From positions 124,001 through 188,000 of the forward strand of contig CALUYY010000002.1 in assembly GCA_944325155.1 (NCBI GenBank): DNA of 64,000 nt, in the 5' to 3' direction. Of the stretch, positions 26,362 to 36,287 are shown piece after piece (position 1 is the first letter of the stretch; each line of letters opens with the position of its first letter). The translations under genes and the position numbers were made by a program. Source of the DNA: Candidatus Gastranaerophilales bacterium. GTDB lineage: Bacteria; Cyanobacteriota; Vampirovibrionia; Gastranaerophilales; Gastranaerophilaceae. Below the pieces are notes generated by a model, which saw only the letters and a program-made list of their open reading frames with translations, ran no database searches and had not been told where the DNA came from.

Positions 26362-28974
26362 ATGGGCGTAGTTGACGTATTGCTGAAGATTTTTAAAGAC
26401 CCTAACGACAGGAAAATAAAGAAAGTTTTGCCCATAGTTGATCATATAAATCATCTGGAGCCCGAATTTGCCGGTATGTCGGATGAAGAATTGAAGCATA
26501 AAACAGTTGAATTTAAAGAAATTTTATCTAAAAGAGAAACTTCTCCAGATTTTAAAACCGATTTGGCGTTAGAAAAAGCGGCATTGGATAAAATTCTTCC
26601 CGAAGCCTTTGCAACTGTCAGAGAAGCCGGAAAAAGAGTTTTAAACATGCGCCATTTTGACGTTCAGTTAATAGGAGGTATTTTTCTTCATGAAGGTCAT
26701 ATTGCAGAAATGAGAACCGGTGAAGGTAAAACCCTTGTTGCAACGCTTCCTGCTTATTTGAACGCACTGACCGGTAAAGGCGTTCATATTATTACCGTTA
26801 ACGATTATCTTGCAAAGCGTGACCGTGATTGGATGGGGCAGATTTTTGAATTTTTGGGGCTTTCCGTCGGTGTTATTTTATCCTCCGCAAACGGATACGA
26901 TTTTGAAGCCAAAAAAGAAGCGTATATGTGCGATATTACATACGGAACCAATAACGAATTCGGGTTTGATTATCTAAGGGATAATATGGCGACAAGTTTG
27001 GAAGCACTTGTCCAAAGACCTTATAATTATGCAATCATAGATGAAGTGGACAGTATCTTAATAGACGAAGCAAGAACTCCTTTAATTATATCTGGGCGTC
27101 TTGAACAATCGGCGGAAACTTATAAATTAATGGCAAAAATTGCCCCCGAACTTGAAAAAAACGTTCACTACGAAGTTGACGAGAAAGCAAAAAATATCAT
27201 CTTTACCGAAGACGGCATAGACAAAGCACAGACGCTTTTAGGTGTTGATGATCTTTATGACATTAAGACACAATACGCTCATTATCTTCTTCAAGCGCTG
27301 AGAGCAAAAGAGCTTTTTATAAAAGATACCGACTATGTTGTTAAAGACGGTGAAATCGTTATAGTTGATGAATTTACGGGGCGTATGATGCCCGGCAGAA
27401 GATGGTCGGAAGGGCTTCATCAATCGATTGAAGCAAAAGAAAACGTTAAAATTCAGGATGAATCACAGACTTTAGCAAGTATCACGTTTCAAAACTTATT
27501 CAGATTATATCCGAAATTATCCGGTATGACGGGTACCGCCATGACGGAAGAAGCCGAATTCGGAAAAATATATAATCTGGAGGTTACGGCAATCCCGACT
27601 AATAAACCCGATATCAGAATAAATATGTCCGATGTTATATATAAAACCCAAAAAGCAAAATTTGAAAATGTTGTAAAAGAAATTGAAGAATTTTCAAAAC
27701 TCGGAAGACCCGTTTTGGCAGGCACAATCAGCATTGAAAAATCTGAGCTTTTATCTTCAATGTTGAAAAAAAGAGGAATTAAACACAATGTTCTGAACGC
27801 AAAACACCATGAAAAAGAAGCTTTTATTATTGCACAGGCGGGGCGTTTGGGTTCTGTTACGATTGCAACCAATATGGCAGGCAGAGGAACGGACATTCTT
27901 TTGGGCGGCAACCCCGAATATCTTGCAAAAGAAAAATTGGATTCAATGGGAATAACCCCTAATCATCCCGATTATGAAACCGCAAAACTAAAAGCGCTTG
28001 AAGAGGCAAGAAAAATAACCGAAAAAGAACACGATGAAGTTGTTAAATTGGGCGGACTGCATGTTATAGGAACGGAGCGCCACGAATCAAGACGTATTGA
28101 TAACCAGCTTCGAGGACGTGCCGCAAGGCAGGGCGACCCGGGATCAACAAGATTTTTTATATCGGTTGATGATGATTTAATGAGAATATTCGGCGGAAAC
28201 ATTATTGCCCAATTTATGCCTGATGATCAGCCGATTGAATCTCCCATTATTACAAGACAGATTGAATCCGCACAAAAGAAAGTCGAAACAAGAAACTTTG
28301 ACATAAGAAAATCCGTTCTTGAATATGACGATGTTATAAACGTTCAAAGAGAAAAATTTTATACACAAAGAAAAAAGGTTCTTGCTTCAAAATCCGTATA
28401 TGATGATATTATATATATGATTGAAAAGGAATGCGAAAGACTTTTAAACCAATATGTTTCAAAGGATATGTCGCCTGCGGAATATGTTGATGAAGATATA
28501 AAGTTGCTTGTAACCGAAATCCATACAGTTTTTCCGCAATTATCAAGCAAAATTGATGAAAACATGATTAAAAAATTCAGATACCCCGATATGCTTTCAA
28601 TGCTTAAAAATGAAGCAGTTGATGCGTATAAAAACCATGAAAAAGTTACGGTTGATGCATTTAATGATGTTATGCAAAAATACGGCAATCCGGAAGAAAT
28701 GCAGACGGCATTTTCGGATGATAATATGTTAAGGCATATTGAAAGAGATATATTATTAAGAGTTGTCGATCAAAAATGGATTGATCATTTAAATAATATA
28801 GATGATCTTAAAGATTCAATCGGACTTGTTGCTTACGGTCAAAAAGACCCTCTGCTTGAATATAAGAAAAAAGCTTTTGAATATTATAATGCGATGATGG
28901 TTGATGTTCAATCGGAAACGGTTAAGCACATCTTCCGTGTCAAATTCGGCATCCAGTTCGTAAACGAAGCGTAG
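26362..28974 (+). CDS. secA: Preprotein translocase ATPase SecA
   Basis: An 870-residue motor that pushes unfolded proteins through SecYEG. Conserved blocks include [22 protein letters not shown] (Walker A), [51 protein letters not shown] (Walker B), [24 protein letters not shown] and [19 protein letters not shown]. The protein ends shortly after the helical scaffold. The C-terminal Cys-rich zinc and SecB-binding tail is absent, as in many non-proteobacterial SecAs. The last codons and stop lie inside the first copy of a 70-bp repeat that recurs 198 bases later. Confidence 0.97.
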   Translation: MGVVDVLLKIFKDPNDRKIKKVLPIVDHINHLEPEFAGMSDEELKHKTVEFKEILSKRETSPDFKTDLALEKAALDKILPEAFATVREAGKRVLNMRHFDVQLIGGIFLHEGHIAEMRTGEGKTLVATLPAYLNALTGKGVHIITVNDYLAKRDRDWMGQIFEFLGLSVGVILSSANGYDFEAKKEAYMCDITYGTNNEFGFDYLRDNMATSLEALVQRPYNYAIIDEVDSILIDEARTPLIISGRLEQSAETYKLMAKIAPELEKNVHYEVDEKAKNIIFTEDGIDKAQTLLGVDDLYDIKTQYAHYLLQALRAKELFIKDTDYVVKDGEIVIVDEFTGRMMPGRRWSEGLHQSIEAKENVKIQDESQTLASITFQNLFRLYPKLSGMTGTAMTEEAEFGKIYNLEVTAIPTNKPDIRINMSDVIYKTQKAKFENVVKEIEEFSKLGRPVLAGTISIEKSELLSSMLKKRGIKHNVLNAKHHEKEAFIIAQAGRLGSVTIATNMAGRGTDILLGGNPEYLAKEKLDSMGITPNHPDYETAKLKALEEARKITEKEHDEVVKLGGLHVIGTERHESRRIDNQLRGRAARQGDPGSTRFFISVDDDLMRIFGGNIIAQFMPDDQPIESPIITRQIESAQKKVETRNFDIRKSVLEYDDVINVQREKFYTQRKKVLASKSVYDDIIYMIEKECERLLNQYVSKDMSPAEYVDEDIKLLVTEIHTVFPQLSSKIDENMIKKFRYPDMLSMLKNEAVDAYKNHEKVTVDAFNDVMQKYGNPEEMQTAFSDDNMLRHIERDILLRVVDQKWIDHLNNIDDLKDSIGLVAYGQKDPLLEYKKKAFEYYNAMMVDVQSETVKHIFRVKFGIQFVNEA

Positions 28975-29031
28975 TTTAAACTTTAGCGCGACTGCGCTTA
29001 AGTTTAAACAAGCGAGCATAAAGTGTGTAAG
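28962..29031 (+). repeat. 70-bp repeat, copy 1 (overlaps the secA stop)
   Basis: Identical over 70 bases to 29160-29229. It contains GTTTAAAC near each end of a 36-base imperfect palindrome (16-bp arms, one mismatch, loop GACT) able to form a strong hairpin. Copy 1 supplies the last codons and TAG of secA. Confidence 0.9.
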
Positions 29032-29129
29032 GGCTAAGGGTTTGCGTTGAGCAAAGCCTGTTGCCCGCAACCGTTCTATTGCGCCGTTACGCGCACAAAA
29101 GCGAAGTTATGAGTTTTTGTGCAAGTGTA

Positions 29130-29150
29130 CAAATTTTGGAACAAAATTTG
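29130..29150 (+). repeat. Perfect hairpin between the two 70-bp repeats
   Basis: CAAATTTTG and CAAAATTTG form a 9-bp stem with the loop GAA. No T-run follows, so it is not an intrinsic terminator. The rest of 28975-29291 holds no convincing gene; it is richer in G and C than its surroundings. Confidence 0.5.
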
Positions 29151-29159
29151 ACAGGAGCA

Positions 29160-29229
29160 AAACGAAGCGTAGTTTAAACTTTAGCGCGACTGCGCTTAAG
29201 TTTAAACAAGCGAGCATAAAGTGTGTAAG
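29160..29229 (+). repeat. 70-bp repeat, copy 2
   Basis: Exact copy of 28962-29031, 198 bases downstream, including the bases that encode the end of secA in copy 1. It carries the same GTTTAAAC-bounded hairpin. There is no gene in this copy, which shows that the element is independent of coding function. Confidence 0.9.
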
Positions 29230-29291
29230 CCTTAGTAAAAGGCAGGCGGCGTTGAACTTTCGGCATACGGGCGCAGCCGTACTTATCTATA

Positions 29292-30248
29292 TTAATACAT
29301 CCCTTTTTTGCTGAACAAAAAGATTGTTGCGGCTAAAGCGCCTATAATCGAAATAACAATCACATAAACAAACCCTAAAGGTTCATTTGAAAAAGGAATT
29401 TGAACATTCATTCCCCAAAAGCTTCCAAGCATTGTAGGAATTGATAAAATAATTGTTATTGCCGCCAAAAATTTCATCACCTGATTAACGTTATTATTTA
29501 TAATTGAAGCAAAACCGTCCATCATACTCTCTAAAATGGTTCTGTGCATTTCAACCATTTCTTCCGCCTGCCTTGTTTCAATTATGACATCTTCAAGCAT
29601 ATCAATGTCATCTTCGCTGAATTTAATAATTCCGATTAAACTTTGTGCATTAACCGATTTTAAGATTTTTTCAAGCACAACTCTGTTATCTTTCAGGGCC
29701 GTTGTAAAATATACAAGCGATTTTTGCGCTTCAATTAATTTAAAAAGCGCTTTATTATTTGTGGTTTTTCTTAATGAATCTTCAATTTCTTCCGTTTGTT
29801 TGTTTATTATTTTTAAATATCTTAAATAATATTTTGCGGTTCTAAACAAGATATTAAGCATAAATTTTGTCTTATCTCTTGTGTCAAAAAATTTGGAAGT
29901 TTCACTGTTAAATGAATTTATAATTTTATTATCTTTGGCACAAACGGTAATCACCCCTTCATGCGTAAATATAAGCCCCAAAGGCAGTGTGTCAAAGTTT
30001 CTTTCATCATCCATAATGGGAACATTTATAATAACAAGAAGGTTTCCTTCTTCATATTCAATACGTGATAATTCATCAGCGTCCAATGAATTTCTTATAA
30101 AATCTTCTTCTAAATCAAGAATAATTGAAACTTTTTGAATTTCTTCATACGTAGGGTTGATTAAGTTAAACCATGAGCCGGATTCGGCTTCATTCAGGGT
30201 TAATTCTTTAAGTGATTTATCATCCTGGGTTTTTAATATTTCAATCAC
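29292..30248 (-). CDS. corA: CorA-family magnesium/divalent cation channel
   Basis: A 318-residue protein with a large cytoplasmic N-terminal domain (SWFNLINPTYEEIQKVSIILDL and related segments), a long helical stalk, and two C-terminal membrane helices. The first ends in the selectivity motif GMN within GSFWGMNVQIPFSNEPLGF. CorA forms pentamers that import Mg2+ (or Co2+/Ni2+). Length and layout are normal. It appears monocistronic with weak upstream signals. Confidence 0.93.
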   Translation of the reverse strand: MIEILKTQDDKSLKELTLNEAESGSWFNLINPTYEEIQKVSIILDLEEDFIRNSLDADELSRIEYEEGNLLVIINVPIMDDERNFDTLPLGLIFTHEGVITVCAKDNKIINSFNSETSKFFDTRDKTKFMLNILFRTAKYYLRYLKIINKQTEEIEDSLRKTTNNKALFKLIEAQKSLVYFTTALKDNRVVLEKILKSVNAQSLIGIIKFSEDDIDMLEDVIIETRQAEEMVEMHRTILESMMDGFASIINNNVNQVMKFLAAITIILSIPTMLGSFWGMNVQIPFSNEPLGFVYVIVISIIGALAATIFLFSKKGMY

Positions 30249-30310
30249 TTTTATCCCCCTTAAATTAACTCATCTATCCAATTTTAACCATATAAATAAA
30301 AAATATCAAT

Positions 30311-30907
30311 TTAATTGTTTGTGATTTCATCTATCATTGATTTAACAAGTTCGACATCAAGCCCCATAATGTTATAATAACTTCCCTTTAATTCTTTTAT
30401 AAAGCTTTTTTTATTTATATTATTTATCTCATCCGGTTTTATAAAATCCTGTATACCGTAGCTTCCCGCTTTATCAAGCGGGTTGAATTCATTTATATAT
30501 TTAATAATTTCCAATATCCCCAAACACCTGAACGTAACATAAGATGTTGAAATTTTGGTTAAAATTTTATTTGTGTCCGCTCTTAAAACGGTATGCGATG
30601 TTACAACGCTGTGGGTTCTATTTGACAATTTTTTTAATATAAAAAAGGCCTCATATTTATTATGAGGCTTAACCAAACACACACTATCGAGGATTACAAC
30701 CGTGTCAGCGCCGATTATAATTGAAGGACCGTTTATGCCTTCTTTGGCCGCTAACGCTTTTTTGAGAGAGTTTTCTAATACAATTTTTTCATCATAGATT
30801 TTTGAATATTCTTCCCTGCAATCTGATGTTTTTACTTTAAAATTTATATTTGCACGAGTTAAAATTTCTTTTCTTCTCGGCGAATTTGAAGCTAAAATAA
30901 TATCCAT
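30311..30907 (-). CDS. maf: Maf-family nucleotide pyrophosphatase
   Basis: A 198-residue protein of the Maf/YhdE family, which hydrolyses non-canonical or surplus nucleoside triphosphates. The start IILASNSPRRKEILTRANINF is the hallmark; SIIIGADTVVIL and the KAGSYGIQDF block (here DKAGSYGIQDFIK) carry the catalytic Asp and substrate contacts. The YhdE-like and YceF-like subtypes cannot be separated with confidence. It lies upstream of corA on the same strand. Confidence 0.92.
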   Translation of the reverse strand: MDIILASNSPRRKEILTRANINFKVKTSDCREEYSKIYDEKIVLENSLKKALAAKEGINGPSIIIGADTVVILDSVCLVKPHNKYEAFFILKKLSNRTHSVVTSHTVLRADTNKILTKISTSYVTFRCLGILEIIKYINEFNPLDKAGSYGIQDFIKPDEINNINKKSFIKELKGSYYNIMGLDVELVKSMIDEITNN

Positions 30908-30946
30908 TTAACTATCTTAGCTTAATTTGTCTTGTTTTACAAATCC

Positions 30947-31252
30947 TTAGCCCGCACCGGTTAATCTTTGTTCCAGATTTTTAAGTTCCGACGGTTTTGG
31001 TCCTTGTGATTTTTTCTTTAAGTTTCTTGATTTTCTGTAATGAATGTTTTGTGCAATTGCTTTTATACAGGTATCTTTTAAACTTTGTTGCATATTAATC
31101 ATTGCCATATGCATTTGCGCATAATCATTCATTGCTTCATACATTTTTTCGGGATTAATCATGGAAGATTGAACGGTCGGATTATCAACTTTCATTGTTG
31201 CATATTTTTTGACCAGTAAAACGTCAATTCTGTCCTTTGCTCCTATAGTCAT
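30947..31252 (-). CDS. Small helical protein of unknown function
   Basis: A 101-residue protein without signal peptide or membrane helix. The middle is Met-rich (NPEKMYEAMNDYAQMHMAMINMQ) and the tail is basic (KSRNLKKKSQGPKPSELK). AAGGATATG gives the start a good ribosome-binding site. The upstream DNA shares a 12-base box with that of the EF-hand gene (see findings). No family is recognised. Confidence 0.6.
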   Translation of the reverse strand: MTIGAKDRIDVLLVKKYATMKVDNPTVQSSMINPEKMYEAMNDYAQMHMAMINMQQSLKDTCIKAIAQNIHYRKSRNLKKKSQGPKPSELKNLEQRLTGAG

Positions 31253-31368
31253 ATCCTTGTAGACTCCCTGTAAATTTTATCCCGTTTCCCTTTGTACTTA
31301 TATAAAGTATTTTTGATTTTAAAAATTTACAGTTTTTCTTTTTTTAAGTTAACAATTCTTAATAAAAT

Positions 31369-32547
31369 TTATTTATCGGCTAAAACTTTTCTTATGTCTT
31401 TACCCAAGCCGAAAATTCCCGTTAAAAGCGCAACGGTTGACATTATAACAAGAATCCAAATTACTCCGAATTTTTCTCCGATATAGCCCATAGGGGCAAG
31501 ACTAAGCGCCCCTAAGCCCCAGGAAAACCCCTGCATAACACCCGAGATAACGCCCGTGTGGTCGGGCATTATTTTTTGTGCGGCAATAATTGTAACCGAT
31601 ACCGATAAATAAATGAAAAACCCTGAAATTATAAATATAATAATCCCGAGATACGGCATCATATCAAACGCAAATTTAAACAAAATAACCAACGGAAGTA
31701 TTGTAAAAAATGATAATCTGATTAAATTAACGGCGCCGATTTTTTCTTCAAGTTTTGAGCTTGTAATCATTGATAATCCGCTTATTGCAAAAAACAACGT
31801 AACGACAATTCCCGTTGTCGATAAATCAAACCCGCTTTCTTTTAAAATAAAAGGGATATATGTGCCGAAACTTATGCTTACCGCCGATTTTACGATTGCA
31901 ATCCATACAAGTTTCATGCAGGTTTTATTCTTTATTATCTCGCTCATTACTTTAAAAAAACCGTCTTTTGATTGTGTTATTGCGGATTTTGGAATTTTTG
32001 GCACTTCAAAATATAAAATCAATGCACACAGAAGCCCGATAACCGTTATATATAACATTGCGCCCTCGCCGAAATTTTCAACAAGGTTTGATGAAATAAC
32101 GGGGCCGATTGAATAGCCGATTGTTCCCATCCCCATAAAAAGCCCCATATATTTTGCAACATTGGGGTTATTATAGCAAAATGTTTTAACAAGGCTTGTT
32201 ACCTGCGGATGAAAAAGTGCATTCCCGGCCATACCGAGCATTAAAAATAAGCATAATAATATTGAATTATCTGCGGTTATTGTTAAAGGTATAAATACCG
32301 CACCCAGTATAAGTCCGTTTATCATAAATGCTCTTTTTTTAATTTTATCCGATATAAATCCGAAAAACGGCTGAAGCATTGATGAAACAAGGTGCCCCAA
32401 TGAAATTATAAGACTGATTGAAGCAAGGGTAATTCCCAATTTTTGTGTTATTAAAGGATACATAGGCACTATCGCCGAAGCATACAAATCTGCCGTAAAA
32501 TGCCCCATTGAAAGCCCTATTATCGCTTTTTTATTTGATTTTGTCAT
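31369..32547 (-). CDS. MFS exporter, fosmidomycin-resistance (Fsr)-like
   Basis: A 392-residue protein with twelve predicted membrane helices. The start LSMGHFTADLYASAIVPMYPLI and the loop QPFFGFISDKIKKRAFM (MFS motif A variant) are typical of the Fsr subgroup of major facilitator exporters. Known members extrude fosmidomycin and other small molecules; the natural substrate is not readable. Its start codon overlaps the stop of purH by one base, so it is translated in the purH operon. Confidence 0.82.
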   Translation of the reverse strand: MTKSNKKAIIGLSMGHFTADLYASAIVPMYPLITQKLGITLASISLIISLGHLVSSMLQPFFGFISDKIKKRAFMINGLILGAVFIPLTITADNSILLCLFLMLGMAGNALFHPQVTSLVKTFCYNNPNVAKYMGLFMGMGTIGYSIGPVISSNLVENFGEGAMLYITVIGLLCALILYFEVPKIPKSAITQSKDGFFKVMSEIIKNKTCMKLVWIAIVKSAVSISFGTYIPFILKESGFDLSTTGIVVTLFFAISGLSMITSSKLEEKIGAVNLIRLSFFTILPLVILFKFAFDMMPYLGIIIFIISGFFIYLSVSVTIIAAQKIMPDHTGVISGVMQGFSWGLGALSLAPMGYIGEKFGVIWILVIMSTVALLTGIFGLGKDIRKVLADK

Positions 32548-34055
32548 TAGTGCTTAAAGTGTCTTATTCCCGTTGTAATCATACAAATGTTTAATTTGTC
32601 CGCAAGCTCTATAACGTCTTTATCTTTAATGCTTCCGCCCGGTTGAATTATGCCTTTTATTCTGTGTTGTGCGGCAACCGTTATGTTGTCGGTTGCGGGG
32701 AAGAAACCGTCGCTTGCAATAATTGCGTCTTTGGCGCTGTCCGTTACTCTCATTAATGCAATCTCGACCGCGCCTACTCTGCTTGTCTGCCCCCCGCAGA
32801 TACCCAATGTTTTTAAATCTTTTGCAACGACGATTGCATTTGATTTTAAATGTTTTGCAATTTTTTGCGCAAATACCATATCTTCTATCATCTCTGCGGT
32901 CGGTTTTTCTTTTGTAACGACCTTAAATGTTTCAACATCAAGTTCTTTTGTGTCTTTTTCCTGAATAAGGGCGCCAAAAGGCGTTAATTTAATTTCTTTA
33001 TCGATAAAGTTTCTGTATTCATCCAAGGGCGTATTTATTTTTATTATTCTTAAATTTTTCTTATGTTTTAATTCTTCAATTGCTTCTTCATCAAAATCGG
33101 GTGCAATTATTACTTCAAGAAACATTTTTGTTAATTTTTGCGCAATATTAAGCCCCACTTTTTTAGAAAATGCAACAATTCCGCCAAAAGCGCTTAAAGG
33201 ATCGCAATCAAGGGCCCTATCCCATGCTTCTTCCAATGTTTTGCCCAATGCCACCCCGCAGGGGTTTGTGTGTTTTATGATTGCTGCGGCATTAACATCG
33301 AAAAATTCGGATACTATATTTAATGCGGATGTTACATCAACCATATTGTTGTATGAAAGCTCTTTTCCGCCCAAAACTTCATAATCAACGAGTTTTTCCC
33401 CGAAATCATATAATCCTGCAATCTGGTGGGGGTTTTCGCCGTATCTTAAATCTTTATTTTTAATTAATGAATAGTTTATAAAATCGGGCAGTTTATTTTC
33501 GTTTTCAGGATTAAATTTCTTTGCAAGTTCCGAAAATATTGTATTATCATATTTTGAAGTCAGTTTAAAAACTTTTAAGGCAAGCTCTTGCCTTTTGTTA
33601 TCATCAATATTATCAAAATCAATTTCATAATCTTTTTTATCGGATATTACAATAACATTTTGATAATTTTTTGCACCCGCTCTTAACAGCGCAACACCGC
33701 CTATGTCGATATTTTTAATTAATGTTTCAATTTCAACATCTTTTCCCTGATATTCTTCAAAAGGATATAAATTTACGATTACAACGGAAATCGGCGGAAA
33801 ATTGAGAGTTTTTGCTTCTTCCTTATCTGCAAGAATGCCCGCAAAAATTTCGGGGTGAAGCGATTTGACTTTTCCCGATAATAATTCCCTGAACCCCGTT
33901 ACGGTTGAACTTTCGATTGTGTCAATTCCCTTTTCTTTTAAATATGTGTATGTATTTCCGGTTGATAAAATTTCATATCCCGAATCAACAAGTTTTTTTG
34001 CCGCAATTTCAATGTTATCTTTGTTAAATACGCTTATATAAGCACGTTTTTTCAT
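32547..34055 (-). CDS. purH: Bifunctional AICAR transformylase/IMP cyclohydrolase
   Basis: A 502-residue enzyme for the last two steps of IMP synthesis. The N-terminal IMP cyclohydrolase has YISVFNKDNIEIAAKKLVDSGYEILSTGNT, SGKVKSLHPEIFAGIL and VNLYPFEEY; the C-terminal transformylase has DLRYGENPHQ, SYNNMVDVTSAL, IIKHTNPCGVA (catalytic Lys-His), DPLSAFGGIVA and ASDGFFPATDNI. It ends in HRIKGIIQPGGSIKDKDVI and TGIRHFKH. Other pur genes are not in the window. Confidence 0.97.
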   Translation of the reverse strand: MKKRAYISVFNKDNIEIAAKKLVDSGYEILSTGNTYTYLKEKGIDTIESSTVTGFRELLSGKVKSLHPEIFAGILADKEEAKTLNFPPISVVIVNLYPFEEYQGKDVEIETLIKNIDIGGVALLRAGAKNYQNVIVISDKKDYEIDFDNIDDNKRQELALKVFKLTSKYDNTIFSELAKKFNPENENKLPDFINYSLIKNKDLRYGENPHQIAGLYDFGEKLVDYEVLGGKELSYNNMVDVTSALNIVSEFFDVNAAAIIKHTNPCGVALGKTLEEAWDRALDCDPLSAFGGIVAFSKKVGLNIAQKLTKMFLEVIIAPDFDEEAIEELKHKKNLRIIKINTPLDEYRNFIDKEIKLTPFGALIQEKDTKELDVETFKVVTKEKPTAEMIEDMVFAQKIAKHLKSNAIVVAKDLKTLGICGGQTSRVGAVEIALMRVTDSAKDAIIASDGFFPATDNITVAAQHRIKGIIQPGGSIKDKDVIELADKLNICMITTGIRHFKH

Positions 34056-34114
34056 TTTTTTAAATCCTTATAAACTGATTTTTTTAACTGAATTATAACA
34101 AAAAGAACCCTTTA

Positions 34115-34143
34115 TTGCCATTTTAAAAAACGTGGTATAGAAT
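34115..34143 (+). promoter_or_regulatory. Promoter of the zinc-ribbon protein gene
   Basis: TTGCCA at 34115-34120, a 17-base spacer and TAGAAT at 34138-34143, followed by AAAGGAG eight bases before ATG 34171. Confidence 0.5.
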
Positions 34144-34170
34144 ATATTTAACAATTAAAAGGAGAAAATT

Positions 34171-34341
34171 ATGGCAAGAATAGTCAGACCCACTTGGGCT
34201 ATAAGATGTTTAAATTCAAGCTGCAAAGAGCTTTTTGAAGTTGTTATCTTAAAAGAAGGGCAGCAGCAGGAAGTTATCTGCCCCAAATGCGGAGAACATT
34301 ATACTTATCCCCCGAAACAAGATGATGAATCAGAAAACTAA
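34171..34341 (+). CDS. Small zinc-ribbon protein
   Basis: A 56-residue protein beginning MARIVRPTWAIRC. Two Cys pairs, CLNSSC (C13, C18) and CPKC (C37, C40), with surrounding beta-type residues make a likely zinc ribbon. A strong AAAGGAG precedes the ATG. It overlaps the next gene by 20 bases in another frame, so the two are translationally linked. The role is unknown; small zinc ribbons often bind RNA or act as adaptors. Confidence 0.75.
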   Translation: MARIVRPTWAIRCLNSSCKELFEVVILKEGQQQEVICPKCGEHYTYPPKQDDESEN

Positions 34342-35242
34342 AGAAAGATATAATAAATTTTCAACATATCTAAAAGAAAAATACGGCACAAAAGTATATA
34401 AAATTACTCTTGATGCCGCTTTTTCTTGCCCGAACAGGGACGGTACAATTTCAAATAAGGGCTGCATATTCTGTGATGAGTCGGGCAGTTTTTCAAATTG
34501 TCATTCATCAAAGCTATCAATAAAACAACAGGTTAAAACCGCAATTGAAAATCTTCCCAAAAGGTTTCATGCCAAAAAATTTATCGCATATTTTCAAGCT
34601 TATTCAAATACTTATGCTTCCGTTGATAAATTAAAATCCATATATGACGACGCTTTTTGTGATGAAAGAGTTATAGGTATTTCAATCGGAACAAGACCCG
34701 ATTGCGTTGATGAAGAAAAAATTAAATTGATTTCATCCTATAAAAATCCCTGGATTGAATACGGGCTTCAATCCGTTCATGACAGAACATTAAAATTAAT
34801 AAACAGGGGCCATGACTATAAATGTTTTTTAGATGCTTATAAATTATCAAAAAATTACGGTATCAACGTTTGTGCCCATATAATTTTAGGGTTGCCGGGG
34901 GAAACCAAAGACGATATGCTAAAAACCGCATATGAACTTGCAAAATTAAAAATTGACGGCGTTAAATTTCACTGTTTAACCGTATTAAAAAATACTCAAT
35001 TATCAAAGATTTATTTTGAAAATAAAATTAAATTATTATCCGAAGATGAATACTGTAATATATTATGCGATTTTCTTGAAATCCTTCCCCCTTCAACAGC
35101 GATTCAAAGAACGGCAGGAACCGGTTTGGTTTCTGAACTTATTGCGCCTTTGTGGATAAAAAATAAATTTGAAACGCAAAACAAGGTTGATAAATTTTTA
35201 ATCGAAAGAAATACTTGTCAGGGCGCTAAATATCCGAATTAA
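34322..35242 (+). CDS. Radical SAM protein, YhcC (TIGR01212) family
   Basis: A 306-residue radical SAM enzyme. The cluster motif is CPNRDGTISNKGCIFC, the C-x11-C-x2-C spacing typical of the YhcC family rather than the classic C-x3-C-x2-C. Further family blocks are GISIGTRPDCVDEEKI, WIEYGLQSVHDRTLKLINRGHDYKCF, CAHIILGLPGETKDDM and KFHCLTVLKNTQL. The reaction of this family has not been fully defined to my knowledge. The start is ATG 34322, with a second ATG at 34325. It overlaps the zinc-ribbon gene at one end and the flavoprotein gene at the other. Confidence 0.85.
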   Translation: MMNQKTKERYNKFSTYLKEKYGTKVYKITLDAAFSCPNRDGTISNKGCIFCDESGSFSNCHSSKLSIKQQVKTAIENLPKRFHAKKFIAYFQAYSNTYASVDKLKSIYDDAFCDERVIGISIGTRPDCVDEEKIKLISSYKNPWIEYGLQSVHDRTLKLINRGHDYKCFLDAYKLSKNYGINVCAHIILGLPGETKDDMLKTAYELAKLKIDGVKFHCLTVLKNTQLSKIYFENKIKLLSEDEYCNILCDFLEILPPSTAIQRTAGTGLVSELIAPLWIKNKFETQNKVDKFLIERNTCQGAKYPN

Positions 35243-36287
35243 TTTTATTTATAATGTCATCCGCCGCTATTTTTGCGCTCGACCAGCATAATTGAAGATT
35301 AAAGCCGCCGGTTAAACCGTCTATATTTAAAAGTTCGCCGATTACCCATATATTTTTATTTTTAACTTTAAAATTTTTATCAATTTCACCTAAATCAACC
35401 CCGCCCGCATGAACAATTTCCCCTTTATTGTCCGTGCTTGTTGCTGTCAAGGTGAGATAAGCAAGTGTATCAATTTCCGTTTTTTTAACGTTTGCGCATT
35501 GTTTTTCTTCTTTTATTATTACATTTGCAAGAGATTTTGGTATAAATTTTGAAACAACGGATCTAAATTGTTTTTTGGGGTTATTTTTAACTTCTTCTTT
35601 TAATTTTTCTATATCATCAATTAAAGGGAGCTTAATTTCATAAGGAAATTTTTTATAGGCGTTAATTGAGCTTAATTTATAAATATAAGGCCCTGAAACC
35701 CCGTTATCCGTAAAAATTATATTATTAAAACTTACCCCCGCTAAATTTAAAAATTCTTTTTCTTTAATTTTTAAACCCGTTAATGAGGGTTTTAATTCAA
35801 TTGTTTTAATATTATATTTTTCTGCCAGCTTACATCCCGATTTTAACCCCGTTGCAAGAACGGTATAATCATAATTATCCAACGGCTCTTTTATTTCTTT
35901 TTTTATAAATTTAACTTTGTTTTTTATTTTATTTAATAATTTATCTCTGACAAAAGATGAGCTGTTTGTTTCGGGAAAAATTCTTAAATCATCCTGAACA
36001 TAAGTTTTAATTCCCAATTTTTCAAAATCTTCTGTTGTATCAAGATATGAATATCTTTTAAAAACGGAATATAAAAATTTTTCTCCTCTCGGGTAAAATT
36101 TTGCATATTCTATATTGTCATCATTTTTATACGTTAAATTGCACCTTTTATTCCCTGTCGGAAGAAGGGTAATAAGAGGGTCGCTTTTATCAAAAATCGT
36201 TATATCGATTTTAGGGTTTGCTTCAATAAGTTTAATTGCAAGATAAACCCCCGAAGGCCCGGCGCCTATGATTGCGATTTTTTTCAT
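35226..36287 (-). CDS. HI0933/BaiN-type NAD(P)/FAD-dependent flavoprotein
   Basis: A 353-residue flavoprotein with the dinucleotide-binding start KIAIIGAGPSGVYLAIKLIE, the family block LLPTGNKRCNLTY, FPETNSSSFVRDKLL, and the C-terminal IWVIGELLNIDGLTGGFNLQLCWSSAKIAADDI, which is very characteristic of the HI0933 (BaiN/RdsA) family. It is shorter than the usual 400 or so residues, with a reduced middle domain. Some members reduce steroid intermediates; the substrate here is unknown. folK overlaps its start by one base. Confidence 0.85.
   Translation of the reverse strand: MKKIAIIGAGPSGVYLAIKLIEANPKIDITIFDKSDPLITLLPTGNKRCNLTYKNDDNIEYAKFYPRGEKFLYSVFKRYSYLDTTEDFEKLGIKTYVQDDLRIFPETNSSSFVRDKLLNKIKNKVKFIKKEIKEPLDNYDYTVLATGLKSGCKLAEKYNIKTIELKPSLTGLKIKEKEFLNLAGVSFNNIIFTDNGVSGPYIYKLSSINAYKKFPYEIKLPLIDDIEKLKEEVKNNPKKQFRSVVSKFIPKSLANVIIKEEKQCANVKKTEIDTLAYLTLTATSTDNKGEIVHAGGVDLGEIDKNFKVKNKNIWVIGELLNIDGLTGGFNLQLCWSSAKIAADDIINKINSDI

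Noticed and set aside
28816-29314. Open frames on both strands across the 70-bp repeats
   Set aside because: They arise from a repeated structural element, have no ribosome-binding site, and one runs antisense through secA.
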